DNA from: Athripsodes cinereus
Taxonomy: Eukaryota; Arthropoda; Insecta; Trichoptera; Leptoceridae
Assembly (NCBI GenBank): GCA_947579605.1
Contig: OX388322.1
Span: 10,850,001 to 10,914,000, forward strand
Reading direction: 5' to 3'
DNA: 64,000 bases
Positions 21,911-33,720 of this stretch are shown piece by piece. Every line of letters starts with the position of its first letter. Position 1 is the stretch's first letter. Below the pieces are notes generated by a model that saw only the letters and a program-made list of their open reading frames with translations, made no database searches and was not told the DNA's origin. Made by a program: the position numbers and the translations under genes.

Positions 21911-22030
21911 TGTATATGTATATATGTGTGTATGTATGTATGAATGTGTGTATGTATGTGTGTATGTATGTATGTGTATGTGTGTGTGTATGTATATATG
22001 TATATATATATATGTATATGTATATTATTG
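21911..22030 (+). repeat. TATG/GT microsatellite in the R1-like 3' region
   Basis: Mixed repeats of TATG, TGTG and TATA over about 120 bp. The small open frames across it are by-products of the repeat. Confidence 0.85.
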
Positions 22031-22311
22031 TATTGTACTTAATTTTTGCATATAATATTGGTTTAATTTATTATGGTTAATTATGTCACACATGTATTGT
22101 GTGATATCACTTTATTTTAATTTTTCCCAATATGGGCTATTTTTGTTTCTTTTTGTTTATTGTTCCAACGAGGCGACTTACGTTGATTTGTTCTTCGGGT
22201 CGCCCCTGAGGAAATGAAAGTGATGTGTGCAAATTCGGATAAATAGGAGTCTCCGACTCCTGAGATATCCGAGTGTGTAGAGGTTCTTTCAATGTATCAA
22301 CGTTTCTAATG

Positions 22312-22605
22312 GGTTTCTTTAATCAAAGTACGTATTGTCTGGTAAAAACTAAGATAAAAAAATTAAAACATATCAAAGTGAGTTTTCTCAACATAAACAG
22401 TTTTAATTGGTATACTTATTATAAAAAATAGTGATGGTGTAGGTATTATTATTATAAATTTTCTTCCAATTGTTTGAAAAATAATAATAAACTTTATTGC
22501 ACATTAAAAAAAATCATAAACAAATAGAGAGTTAATAATAATCAAATACAATCCCTTAAAACATTTTTTAAAAACAAACAAAATAATTCTATACTACATA
22601 ACATT
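22312..22605. other. AT-rich spacer
   Basis: No gene. An AATAATAATAAACTTTATTGC string near 22484 resembles common non-LTR 3' ends but is too short to assign. Confidence 0.35.
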
Positions 22606-22611
22606 ATAATA

Positions 22612-23235
22612 CAGGCCGATAAAAATCATACACCTTTAAATTTAAATGACGAAACAGTAGGTCCGCGATTAAACTATTTAAATATTTTGTTAGAATCTAG
22701 GGGTAGGAAAGAACTTCATGCTAGACACCTCAATGATCTCAACCAATCATATGTTGACAAAATAATATGCGTCAAACTGGTGGTTGACCATTGGGGAATT
22801 GTATGGGGAAACCGAGGGTTTTATGCTAGCAATTCAAGATCAGGTAATAAATACAAAAAATTATCAAAAATATATCATTAAAAATCAAAATATAATTGAT
22901 GATTCGTGTAGGAAATGTCTGGCCAAACCGGAAACAATACAACACATAGTTTCGGGTTGTTCTCTTCTCGCTCAAACTGAATATACTAATAGACATAATC
23001 ATGTCGCAAAAATAATACATCAAAATTTAGCAATTAAACATAATCTTTTAAACTCACAAAATGTAATACCTTATTATAAATACAACCCGGAACCGGTTTT
23101 AGAAAATTAAAATTACAGGCTCTATTATGATAAAACAATAATAACAGATAGACAAATACATCATAATAGACCCGATTTAGTATTACATGATAAACGTAAT
23201 AAAATAACGTATTTTTATTTAATACGTATAATACG
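22612..23235 (+). pseudogene. LINE with restriction-like endonuclease (R2/R4/Dong type), C-terminal fragment
   Basis: In one frame NYLNILLESRGRKELHARHL is readable (about 22670-22730). After a +1 shift near 22760-22768 the frame continues as SNWWLTIGELYGETEGFML, AIQDQVINTKNYQKYII, a knuckle CRKCLAKPETIQHIVSGC, KIIHQNLAIKHNLLNSQN, and, past an in-frame TAA, DKTIITDRQIHHNRPDLVL with HDKRNKITY. The ETEGFMLAIQDQ block and the HNRPD...D motif are typical of LINEs ending in a PD-(D/E)XK endonuclease. The frameshift and stop make it a pseudogene. No target duplication was seen. Confidence 0.75.
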
Positions 23236-24540
23236 TATATAATATATAAAACATATATAAAAAATACGTATAATAAGACATCTATTTATTTATTATTGTT
23301 TTATACTACATACACCTATTATAAAAATCATACCGTTATGACTAAAACATGTGAAAACTCCACGCCGAAGATTCTAATAAAAACAACACTCGCTATCTAT
23401 GAACATAAAAATATATACCTAAATTTTACGGAGTTTTAGGTATTACGGTTTCCAAAAACAATTACGTTTATAATGAGTACCTACATTAAATCTGGGAGCG
23501 TATTTTGCTACTGCTAGTATCAATGGTTTGGAAATAAATACAATTAGTTATAAACACAGATTTGTCTTGTAAAAGGTTTTGTCTTAACAATAATATATAA
23601 CATTCTTAATATACGTTAATAAAAAGTACAAATGCTAGCTAATCTCTGAAGGCACTATATTGTATCGTACTTGGAATAAATTGGATCTTAGACAAATATT
23701 TAAACAGAGACACAATACAAATAAGCATTTTATTTATGTACCTACACATTGTACGTGTAAGGGTTTCAGTAAACAAAACATAATATTAACATAAATACTA
23801 CAATACTGTAGAAGAATGAAAGATTTAGTTGAAACCTTTTAGATTGTAGGTACAATATTATGATTGTTTACATAGAAATAAGAAACATAAGCATTTTCCA
23901 AATATTTTTATATTCATATAAAGGTATAATAGTATAGTTTTAGCTGAGTAATATTTTGAGAATATCCAATAATAAAAGACCTTTCGGATCACTGTTCTTT
24001 CTGCCAGAAAATTCCTAAATGACATTCTTTTGAAAAACACCTTTGTCATGAAAAGAAATTTTACGTGTATATGAAATACTTAAAATTGCGTAGTAAGATA
24101 CTCTGAGGGTAGGATCTCAGGTTCTTAATCGAAAGTTCTCAGATTCGATTGTTTGTGATGCACCTATTGAAGTTTATTTCCACATTCATATTAAAATAAA
24201 TTGGTGTTCATTCAATTTAAAACTTAAGTTTCAAGTAGGTATATTATTGAAATACAATTAGATTCTATTTACATAATTTTAAATATGTTTATAAAAAAAT
24301 GGATGGAACTATTTGTGTTTTCTTATATTCCGTGATATAATCAAAACATTGCCATCAACAAAAAGTTTTCGGTGAAGGCCGCAAAGCAATTTATTCCAAT
24401 CAAGTAGACCCATCTTGATCTCACTGAAAAGAGACAACAATTCTGGCAATAAATTTTTCTTGTCAAGTATTCCTTGATCCAAGAAGACCTCACTCCCCCA
24501 GTTCGTTGATTTAGTATACAAAAAGTATTTACGTTATGAT
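23236..24540. other. AT-rich sequence, nothing recognised
   Basis: No supported gene or repeat; 23200-23290 is rich in ATACGTAT-like strings that form weak hairpins. Confidence 0.4.
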
Positions 24541-24559
24541 CGAGCAAAACTATGTGTGA

Positions 24560-24872
24560 AACATCCTTCTGTTTTATTATAAAACTTGGGAAAATATTGG
24601 GAAATGGAACTGCTGATGTGGAGCTTATGAGTCCTCGGTACAGATCAGTCCCCCCACTCTTTCTGTGAATTTTCCAGGGTCCTTTAAAAGGCAAGTATTC
24701 GTACAACATCTCGTTTCAAGATATTTAACATATTCAGTTCAGTGATGAAGTATATTAGCCATTTTGAATACCTAAACTATTATTGGTACGAAGAGAAGGA
24801 CTTCGAAGTCTATTACAAGCGGTTGGTTTGCTGACCACCCCACTTATAAAAGATCCCGTGATGGAATGGATG
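24560..24872 (+). mobile_element. SINE-B, near full length but diverged
   Basis: Contains CACTCTTTCTGTGAATTTTC, CAGGGTCCTTTAAAAGGCAAG, TTTCAAGATATTTAA, GGTACGAAGAGAAGGA, and the end GCTGACCACCCCACTTATAA followed by CCCGTGATGGAATGG. The order is that of the other copies. Confidence 0.68.
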
Positions 24873-24920
24873 GATTAAATCATTTGAAGGGTCTTCAATT
24901 ATTTAGAAGATGTATGTGTT

Positions 24921-25230
24921 ACATAAATAAGAATTTTATATTATTGACCGAAGGCACTTGTTGAAAGTCTATTTCAAGATGAATTGAAAAAAAAACCACT
25001 ATTTAGCTAACTATCTTCCAATTGACTTTATTAATTACGCTTACTAGTATTCGGAGACTATCGACTCCATTTTCATGCCATTATATATACATATGCTTTT
25101 CTTACATTTAATCGCCTGAAGATTGAGTCGAGAGTCTCCGAATACTAGTACACATAATTTATAAAGTCAATTGGAAGTTAACTAAATAGTGACTTTTTCG
25201 TTTCAATTCATCTTAACATAAATAAGAATT
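24921..25230. repeat. Foldback MITE with ~90-bp arms and 15-bp flanking direct repeats
   Basis: Arms at 24976-25067 and 25125-25214 are inverted repeats with few mismatches; they share TTCCAATTGACTTTAT and ACTAGTATTCGGAGACT. ACATAAATAAGAATT occurs at 24921-24935 and 25216-25230 and could be a target duplication, though the left copy lies 40 bp outside the arm. No coding content. Confidence 0.72.
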
Positions 25231-27120
25231 GTAGGTTTAATAGTATCGATACAGGTTAAAACAATCGGGAAATTATAGAAAAATTGTAGAAGTCTTGAGA
25301 AGAAAAATGTTTACAACCTCTCAAAACGAGAATTTTGTGCTTCGTAAAGAATCGTAACTAATGTAATCTAAATCCATGTTTGTATGTAGATAGATACAAA
25401 AAAGTGTAAACATGATAGAAATAAACATAAGAAATCCGATAGGAATAGCTAACGCTTAATCTTCTGATGTATTATTTGCCATCTCGATAGTTAATCTTAA
25501 GATAATTCGAAACAAATTTCCTTTATTGAATTCTATCAAATACAGTATACCTACTTATAATGAAATAAATATAAATGGTGCTGTACCTATCGTCATATTA
25601 ATTTCTCTATAAATCTGAAGATGTTATTTCTATCCTTATCTATTGAAAATGGAAGCGAAATATTATCACGTCAATATCAACAGAGAACAAAGGAGGTATT
25701 ATACATTTATTAATTGTATTATACTTTATTTTCCAAATAGGAAATATTAAATATTATTACGTAATTTACTTATTAATATAATGTTTAACAATAATAATAA
25801 ATGAGAAAAAACATTTAAATGAAGATAAATCGTTGCCGTGGAGGTGAAGTGATCCAAGCCACACTTTTTTGTAAAATGAGTTAAGTATGCAGTTTTGTTC
25901 AGAAAACCACGGATAACATAGTGGTGAAGAGAAATTTAGTGATTTGATATTCCTAAAGGGCATTTTTGGAAAATTGTGAAGAGATGTTAAGTGTTTTTAC
26001 AACATTTCAATTGTGTTTTAGAGCATTTCACTAACGCAGATAGGAATAAATAGTTCAATTAAATTATGGAAGTGAAAAGATCCAAGCCGCATAGCGCGTA
26101 ACTTTGCAACAACTTTCCTACAGGTGGATCTTTCTCAGCTACAGTGGTGAAATAACCCAAGTGATAAATTCGTGTTTACTTCTAAAATATAAAAATTCTT
26201 TACTAATTTTGTTATTTATATTAGTGGAATATGTGATCAGGAATATTGTGTAAAAATTTTAGCGAAATCTATGCAAAAATAACTTAGTTATAGTCAGATT
26301 AGTATTGGCGGATGCGACAGCATACATAACTTCATCACCCTTTTTTTCGAAATGTCTATCTTGTGGGTTACATCACGGCAACGAAATTGATTTAATTATA
26401 TGGCATATGAATATATACATATTATATGAAAATGAAATTATATTTGTTCTCATAATATTTGTGTTAGTAAAATATGAGAAAATTCTCAGAATCTCTTCAA
26501 TGTTACATTATAGAATAAATTAAATTATCGATATTTCATATGTTAGGCACGTAAATTGACTTATTTTCTTTGATAACACTTCACCGAAATGTTTAATTAA
26601 TTTATGATATTTATAAATCAAATAACTTTTTGAATAAATAATATTTGATTGTTGTGTTTGTAACTTCGTTGTGCGAATGTTCCTTCATGCAATAATTTAA
26701 GGATGTTTCATTCTTGGAGAAAAAATTCCATGAAACTAGATTGAGCCTATTTCACTGCTAAATTCAAATTAATTTATTTCCTCAAATAAGCATGTATAAT
26801 CCAATACAGTTCAAATTATATACATAATAATGGCAATACAATTGATTCCACTTTGCCACCTCACTAGGCTAGAGATTGCAATAGGACAGTACAACGAGTA
26901 GATTAGTACAAAAAACAAATTTAGATACAACACACCAATAGACCATAAAGATCAGAAAAACATTTTTGTATAGCATTTGTAAAAACATTTGTTTAGCAAT
27001 AATATAGAGAGAAATAAAAACTTGTTAGACGATAGACATTAGATTGGTGCAGGACTTATCGGTGGTGAAGAAAAATAATCAATGTTAATGAAATAGATGT
27101 CATCAACAACAACATGTATT
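25231..27120. other. AT-rich sequence with a repeated GATCCAAGCC motif
   Basis: No gene. GAAGTGATCCAAGCCACA (about 25844-25861) and GAAGTGAAAAGATCCAAGCC (about 26071-26090) resemble each other, and a related string in reverse (GTGGATCTTTCTCAGC) is near 26122. They may be parts of an old repeat. Confidence 0.35.
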
Positions 27121-27124
27121 GAAT

Positions 27125-27337
27125 TTTCACACAGATCGAGCTAGTCCCAAACTCAGATATGAATCTTTTATTATGGGTACTTACACGACGATACACATAT
27201 ATACAATGCACTGAACACATATACATGTAACACCCAGACCCAGGACAATTTGAAAAAGGTTATTCTTAAATATATAAGAACCCGGGACCTCTCGACTCAA
27301 AGGCAAGGGCGTTAGCCTCCGCGCCACACCGGTCGTC
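27125..27337 (-). mobile_element. tRNA-derived SINE (SINE-A), copy 2
   Basis: Minus-strand copy with TGGCGCGGAGGCTAACGCCC (A-box region), GTCCCGGGTTCT (damaged B box), AATTGTCCTGGGTCTGGGTG and GTTTGGGACTAGCTCGATCT. It aligns along its length with the copy at 18.0-18.2 kb, except around 27267-27280, where the B box is replaced by an AT-rich string. Confidence 0.83.
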
Positions 27338-28446
27338 AACAAATATCGCTTGAATTTAGATTGATAGAAAGATTTTAGAAAAATATGTAAATAGGATAGA
27401 TAATAAACAATACAAGAAATAATAGGGATAAACACGAAATATTAAATGAATAAAATTAATAAAAATGGAAGAAGTTTCTACACTGTGAGGTTTCTACACA
27501 CTACAGGGTTTAATAAATCACCAGTTTATAATTTAACTCATAAATGATGAAAATATTGGCAATTTATTTTATAAATTGACGTGCAGACGTCAAACTAAAA
27601 TTTTCGAAATATCAAGTGTCATATTTACAAGACAAATTTACTACCGTTGTTAGAATATCTGAATAGAAAGTTAGACAATAATAATAAGATATAATTTGTA
27701 ACTATTGATATTGTAAACTATGTACAGTATCGCAAACTTCAAAATATTGTTCATTGTTTATGGATTTCAGAGAGTAACAATAACAAATGACTGAGGGAAA
27801 ATTTGTCGAAAACAATTTCGCTGTAAGTAAATCCTGAAATGTTCGTTATTTCGACCTCAGTAATTCTTTTCATTGTCGAAATTTCATCGTCTCCTCTTTA
27901 ATAATACAACTACTCAACCTTGCAGCATCCATCTTCATAAAATATTCATCACTTTAATTCCTTCAAGATCAGCAGATAATCTAAAAGATGTGATACTTTA
28001 TGAGTGAAGAGATGGTACATCTCAAAAGTCCTTTAAAACTAGACGTACATAAGTAAAGACAGTGCCTTTGTTATCCTTTGTAAACGAGAAATTTATACTT
28101 AAAGTTTGTCTTCATCATAGCACCCTGATACTTTGAAAATTAAAGCAATTATATTACTTTATAATAAATACAAAGTTCAAGCATACTTTTTATTTGGTCA
28201 TCAGCTCTCTAAAGTTAAATGCAAATACCTACTTATTTTTATACCGATGTTGTATTCAAGACTCATCTACTTATGTCAATGTGAAAGGTTATGTTTGGAT
28301 AAGAAGGTTAATTTATTTTCCTTATTATACAAAATATTGTTGTCAGATTATTGAAAGTTGCAATGAAATTATTCGTTTTATTAAAAAAAAACGATATTAA
28401 TATCCTAAAACTGTCACCCTGCACTGAAACCATAACAGCTTCTGGC
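27338..28446. other. AT-rich sequence, nothing recognised
   Basis: No supported feature; overlapping short frames at 28133-28400 carry no motif. Confidence 0.4.
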
Positions 28447-28992
28447 TAATGGGGTGTTCACATTTGGCGAATATCGCCAGGCGAATTTCAAAATATATCG
28501 CCAGGCGAAAAAACAAAATTCGCCGGACATCCATTGATCGTCACACCTGTTCACACATTCCACCGATATAGAAACAATCTGTCAGATGCGCTTTGATTTT
28601 GACACTGTTTTCAAAATGGCGGACGTCGAGATGGAGGTCTCGAAGTGTTTATTTTTAGTCGAAAATGTTATAGTATAGGTTATAAGGCGTCTTTTGATTA
28701 AGGAAACAAACGCCACAAACCAACAACAAAGATAACAGCTGTCACGAAGCGGGAAACATTACAAAATTTATAGATTATAAAGTTTTTACCATAGATACGA
28801 ACGCCGCGCACATTTGCGCATGTGCAAATCGTTCAATCGGCCGAAAAAGTTGGAAGGTGGTCAACTCGAGACGATACCGTTTTTACTGGTTTTTATCGTT
28901 TCAGACTAGCTGTCATTTTGTTCACACGGTTCAAATAGCCGGCGATGTTTTGGTGCCCTGGCGATATTCGCCAAAGTGGGAACACCACATAA
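28447..28992. mobile_element. PIF/Harbinger-type MITE (540 bp) with TAA target duplication
   Basis: TAA flanks the element (28447-28449 and 28990-28992). The left end reads TGGGGTGTTCACATTTGGCG and the right end, reversed, TGTGGTGTTCCCACTTTGGC; both continue into GAATATCGCCAGG. A 3-bp TWA duplication is characteristic of PIF/Harbinger. The interior is GC-richer than its surroundings and contains an ATG with short open frame at about 28616 (MADVEMEVSKCLFLVENV, then stop), which may be the leftover first exon of an autonomous parent. Confidence 0.8.
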
Positions 28993-30560
28993 GGCAATCT
29001 TAGAATATTTTTTTTTAATTTCTTTATTTGTCTCAAAGAATTACATAAATTCGCTTAGAGACTACAAATACAATATAGAATATAATAGTATTATCTAATC
29101 CGTAAAGCCCTTGGCAAAGAACAGGTCTCACTTTTTTTGTTAAAATGCATGCATTCATTAAACATTACTTTGAGACATTTCAATGTCTGCACTGAGGAAT
29201 GCCGCAAAGCTTGAATGGGTATCTCATATTTATACGTTGAAAATATTTTATTTGTGAAGATTGTAACATTTTTGTAGCACAGTAAATAAATCAAAGCTTA
29301 ACCAATTACGTGACATGAAATAATATTTTTAAACGTAAACTTTGGATGCGGTGTTCATAACAAAAAGTTTTATCGTGAAATCCGCACCAATAATAACAGC
29401 GTGTCGATACGCGAAATGCTGCCAGACAACACAAATTGTTTCACAAATTTGGTTCTTTACACTAGATTTCCTAGGACTTATAGCTGTATAACATTTATTT
29501 TAGCCGGTTACTTTCTACATAATGACACTCAAATGATACTCGTAAAAAGTTCCTTGAGTTCAGAAATTAGATTCTTGAAAGAAGAATAAAAAATAAATAA
29601 AAACAAAAAGAAAGTTGTTTAAACTTTGGCAATATCATGTAGATTGTTTTGAGCAGGCAGTATAACAAAAACTTAAGACAATGTGATGGTCATTGTTGTA
29701 AAATAAAAGGTGATTTGGTGGTTGCCTTTAAAAGTACTTACCAATTCTATTCTGAAACCTTGACTCTGTGCCTGAGTTGGTAATTCGATTCAAAGGCTTT
29801 TGATTCCTCCATCACCTGAAAACAAAAACATAAAAATACTTTTTTAAAGAAAAAGTTAAAAGTTCTAAAACGTTTTCAGATTCAAATTTAACAAAGTATT
29901 TTGTGTCAATATAGAAAGTTAATATTTGACAATTTTCCGTCATATTTTACAAATATTTATACCTTGATATTATCTAATACTATTTTGAAAATTAATTGAA
30001 TGGATTCAAATTGTTCAGTCGAAGAAATATAAGTGGTTGGCCTTATTGGTTTAGAGCTTAAATGATGGGTTTTTGGGTATGCTATGATGCCTGCAAGAGC
30101 GCTGAAACTTCGAGAACCTTCAAGATGACACGTCACACCCGGAACCCTATAACCTGCAGACAATCGCCATGAAAATTTCCAACCAACTGGTTTAAATCTT
30201 GTTTACGTTATTATTTCAGGTATCCGTAGACTTCTTGAAATATTCCGCCATTTTTTCTTTCATAATTTAAAATCTACTTAATTTATCTGTAAACAATCGA
30301 TTGCATAGGTAAATCTTGTATCATTCACCATTAACCAATTCATATTTGGTATGCCATCCACAAATTTATCGTTAACAAAGCCACATCAATAAATATTCCT
30401 CGACATCCATCAAAGGGAGATCATAGAGTACCTGGATAACACAATGTAATAGAATCCTATAGAAAATGACCTGGATGAAGATGACATAGAGAAAAAAATG
30501 AATATACAACCGAGAAGAGCCGACTCTAACAATCTTCAGCGGCAATGAATTAGGATAGTG
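28993..30560. other. AT-rich sequence with one SINE-B scrap
   Basis: Around 29105-29140 GCCCTTGGCAAAGAACAGGT followed by CTCACTTTTTTTG resembles the 5' part of SINE-B. Nothing else could be identified. Confidence 0.4.
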
Positions 30561-30567
30561 GCAGGAA

Positions 30568-30829
30568 CACTGAGAAAAATACTCACAACGAATCATTGGT
30601 ACGTACTATCAGATTAGGACCAGAGATAGAACAAACGATTCGTTAGTGCGAATCTATTATAGTAACTTTTCGCAAACAAATCATTGGTAAATTTACCAAC
30701 AATTTGTTTGCCAAAAGTTAATATTATAGATTCGTACTGATGAATCGTTTGTACTTACTATCTCTGGTCCTAATCTGATAGTACGTACCAATGATTCGTT
30801 GTGAAATTTCGTTAGTATTTTTCTCAGTG
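30568..30829. mobile_element. Foldback MITE, 262 bp, ends CACTGAGAAAAATAC
   Basis: The 15-bp ends are perfect inverted repeats (30568-30582 and 30815-30829). Most of the interior also folds: AACGAATCATTGGTACGTAC, AGATTAGGACCAGAGATAG and GAATCTAT with their complements, closing on a small central hairpin (ATTGGTAAATTTACCAA). Only a few mismatches. I found no clear target duplication. Confidence 0.85.
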
Positions 30830-32460
30830 AAGAAGAAGTTGGTATGCTATCTTTGCTCTTCCGATTCAAATTTTCACATTATTGAAATTTCATACTCCAG
30901 AAGTTTAATTGTTGTACCTATCTTTTATTCAGTTTAATCTATGTCTTGTTCATATTTACGTCATTGAAGATGTGGTATGTTTACCTGGTATATTTATTAT
31001 TAATAAATACAATGCATTCTATTCAGTGGGTATGCATGCATGAGGCATATTGCAATATTAATTAATATTGTGTTATAATATGTAGATACTTTACTATATA
31101 GAATAAACGATATTGTTTACTCATAATAGGTACTAGGTACACCATATTACGTAAAGTGGAATGTATTTGGCGGCTAACTGTAAGTATAATAGGTACCTAC
31201 TAAATAGTAAATACACATTCAGGCCTATAAATTATTTGAAGTTATATTATCTAGGGGTAATAATAATTCTTACTGTACATGAAATAGACTTATTAAAATA
31301 GTCCTTCTCTTTACAAAGAGCTCTGACTCTACGATGTGCTTAATAGTTGGGGAAAATATTTTATTAAAGTTCAATTACAAAATCTACAAACCAACTAACA
31401 CGGTTACATAATAACTAGAAATAAATAAAAAATGTTCCTCGTTTGAAAAGGTTGTATCGCAATTATATATTTTCGCATTCATATTTTCAAGACAAATAAA
31501 ATATGAATGTTATGTTTATTTTTTAAAGAATCATCGAAAATATAAAAAAGTACATAACATGTGTTGAGTTGTGACAAAATCAAACAGAATATCTGCGTTT
31601 CCATTTTTATCCTGAATATTTGATTTTGTCTTGAACATAAATAATATTTTTGTTTTATTTTCGCTTGTAATGTATGTAAAAATTGTTTTGTACTTTTTAA
31701 AAATGTAAAAGGCGAAAGACGTTTATTGCAATAAAAAATAAATAATAAATAAATAAATATGCTTTACTTTCCAATAGAATCCTATTACTAGTGTATAAGT
31801 ATACACAGGTATGTTTCATAGCATGTTAGGAATGATTGCAACTAGTTAGGATTTTACGAATCGTCTAGCCTAGCCCCTTTGCAAAGACGATTAATATCTA
31901 AATAACTCTACGATATGCATGCTGGTATTCCATTGGTGTTTATTTACACATATATTAGTATATCCTCATATTGTATATCCTTATATTAATAATCTGTGGT
32001 TCTCTCTTTGTTTATATATACATATATGCGGTATACGTGCCTATATGAATATATTTTATATAAGAATATACTCAGGGAGGGTTAACACTCAGAAAGCCCT
32101 ATTATGTATGGAGAAACGAGGGTACTTAGTACGTGAAGAAATTCTTATTATACAGGTATGTAAATGTGTCATATTATTATAATTTAATTGTGAATTATGA
32201 CAGGAACCTTGCAATATGATAATTCATAATGAGGTGATCCCACGAATGTCTATAACCTAAGGGGCGTTTACAAGCTAACGACTTAAAGCTATAAAAATGC
32301 ATTCTTTGCTTTTACTCATACACTCGAGCCTCAAAGTTCCTCGCCGCAAAATGGGGAAGAAGCAAGCTTTTCTCACTCAGAACTATGTAATTTCATGATA
32401 CACTAAAAGCTCTGAAACTTTTGAAGATAAAAATTTATTTTGTAATTTTTTTATTATCTC
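30830..32460. other. AT-rich sequence with one LINE 3' end
   Basis: At 31670-31765, TGTACTTTTTAAAAATGTAA, then GACGTTTATTGCAATAAA and an (AAATA)n tail look like a plus-oriented non-LTR 3' end. The rest shows nothing. Confidence 0.4.
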
Positions 32461-32472
32461 TATGTATGTTGT

Positions 32473-32731
32473 ACATACATCTTCTTCTTCGCCCTCCCCT
32501 TATCCCATTTACTTGGGGTCGGCTCTCCTAGTCCTCGTCTTCCATGTTTTCCGGTCCCCTGCATTCTCCGAGCGCAACTCTGCCTCCTTCAAGTCCCTGA
32601 CAATTGTGGACATCCAGGCGGTCACTGGTCTGCCTGGTCTTTTGGGTCCTACTTCTATGTCCATTGTCCTTTTGATCATATTATCCTGTGGTAGTCTCAA
32701 GATGTGTCCGTACCATCTTAATAACATACAT
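32473..32731 (-). mobile_element. 5'-truncated RTE-like LINE (LINE-D) with (GAA)n tail
   Basis: Minus-strand frame: LLRWYGHILRLPQDNMIKRT, then GPKRPGRPVTAWMSTIVRD and KTWKTRTRRADPK before a stop near 32509. This is a LINE polymerase C-terminus of a family different from A and B. A GAAGAAGAAG tail lies at 32481-32490. ACATACAT flanks both sides (32473-32480 and 32724-32731), but the right flank is itself ATAC-rich, so the duplication is tentative. Confidence 0.78.
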
Positions 32732-32740
32732 ACATACATA

Positions 32741-32988
32741 GACATATTCATACAGAGTGAGGTAGTCCAAAATAAGATATGAACCTTGTTCTATGAGTAC
32801 TATCGTAACAATAGATATATTATGCACACATATAGGTAGGTATATTATGCAATTAACACATACAAATGTAATACTCAGACTCAAAACAATAAGAAAAATA
32901 ATGTATTATTTTAATTGCCTTGGTCAGAAATCAAACCCGAGACATCACTCACAAGCAAGAACGTTACCTCTGCACCACACCGGTCATC
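32741..32988 (-). mobile_element. tRNA-derived SINE (SINE-A), copy 3, diverged
   Basis: Minus-strand order as in the other copies: GACCGGTGTGGTGCAGAGGT (A-box region), CTCGGGTTTGATTTCTGACC (B-box region), a body with CTGAGTATTAC, then TTGGACTACCTC. The tail lies toward 32741. More diverged than copies 1 and 2. Confidence 0.75.
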
Positions 32989-32999
32989 ATTTTATATTT

Positions 33000-33515
33000 A
33001 AAAAAAAAACTTTCTTTTCCAAAAATCACATATTATATATCCATTATAAGAAAATTCTTCAGTAGCACAATTTTCTTTTTCCATAAAATTATTTTGATTT
33101 ATGTTTTACTATATTGCAGTATGCAGAACACTTACCGCCTTTTCAAAAGCGTGATGTGAAATGCACATTGTCTCAACGTTTTTAGTTGCTCGTATTGAAG
33201 CCTATTATCTTTCATACAGTAACGTAATATAAAAGAGCTTTAAAATAAAGCAAAAAGTGTGCAGATAATAATAGTCTTTGATGAATACAAATGAAATATG
33301 CACTGTCATAGTAAAATAACTGTCTCATATATTTTCCAGAAAACCAAACTCATAACTACGTTTATAGGACTAATATACTTAGTGTTATTTTTATAAAAAT
33401 AAATTGTATTCTTACTTTGCCAAAACATTTTACACTTTTTTTACAATAAAAGGCATTTGCAGACTCAGTTTGAGCATTAAGTCATTAATTTTAAAAAATG
33501 TCATTTTTTAAACAA
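33000..33515. other. AT-rich sequence, nothing recognised
   Basis: No supported feature. Confidence 0.4.
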
Positions 33516-33522
33516 CATTTTT

Positions 33523-33720
33523 TTATGTAATTTGAAACAAGTGTTTCTTTCTCGGAATATTAATTCTGAGAAAGACGTCTTTCGACTTATCAGGTCAGAA
33601 TTATGTCTATTATATATATTAATTAGTCATAATTATGTAATTTGAAAAAAGAAACACTTGTTTCAAATTACATAATTATGGATTTCTACTACGTGTGCAC
33701 CGACACAATTAATAACATTT
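33523..33720 (+). repeat. Family F element: hairpin plus conserved 3' motif
   Basis: 28-bp perfect arms at 33523-33550 and 33648-33675 (containing ACAAGTGTTTCTTT) enclose GACGTCTTTCGACTTATCAG. Directly after the hairpin comes ATTATGGATTTCTACTACGT, then GTGCACCGACACAATTAATAA. The same parts recur at 35.4-36.0 kb and, decayed, at 58.9 kb. No coding content. Confidence 0.75.

Larger units (their letters stand above)
20869..22311 (+). mobile_element. 5'-truncated R1-clade LINE with 15-bp target duplication
   Basis: TCAACGTTTCTAATG is repeated at 20869-20883 and 22297-22311, bounding an insertion of about 1.41 kb. It holds the C-terminal third of an R1-type polymerase and a ~600-bp 3' untranslated region with a (TATG)n/(GT)n microsatellite at 21911-22030. 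The end, GATAAATAGGAGTC ... CTCCTGAGATATCCG ... TTCTTTCAATG, is shared with the short copy at 11.9-12.0 kb. There is no poly(A) tail. At the 5' junction CACCATTCAACG occurs twice in close succession, a possible trace of template jumping. Confidence 0.9.

Noticed and set aside
21790..22080. 96-residue frame rich in Tyr, Val, Cys and Met
   Set aside because: Translation of a TATG/GT microsatellite in the R1-like 3' region.
24341..24709. 122-residue minus frame as a host gene
   Set aside because: It overlaps the SINE-B copy on the opposite strand and shows no motif.
25115..25145. Further hammerhead core (CCTGAAGATT)
   Set aside because: No stem II and no GAAA follows at the right distance.
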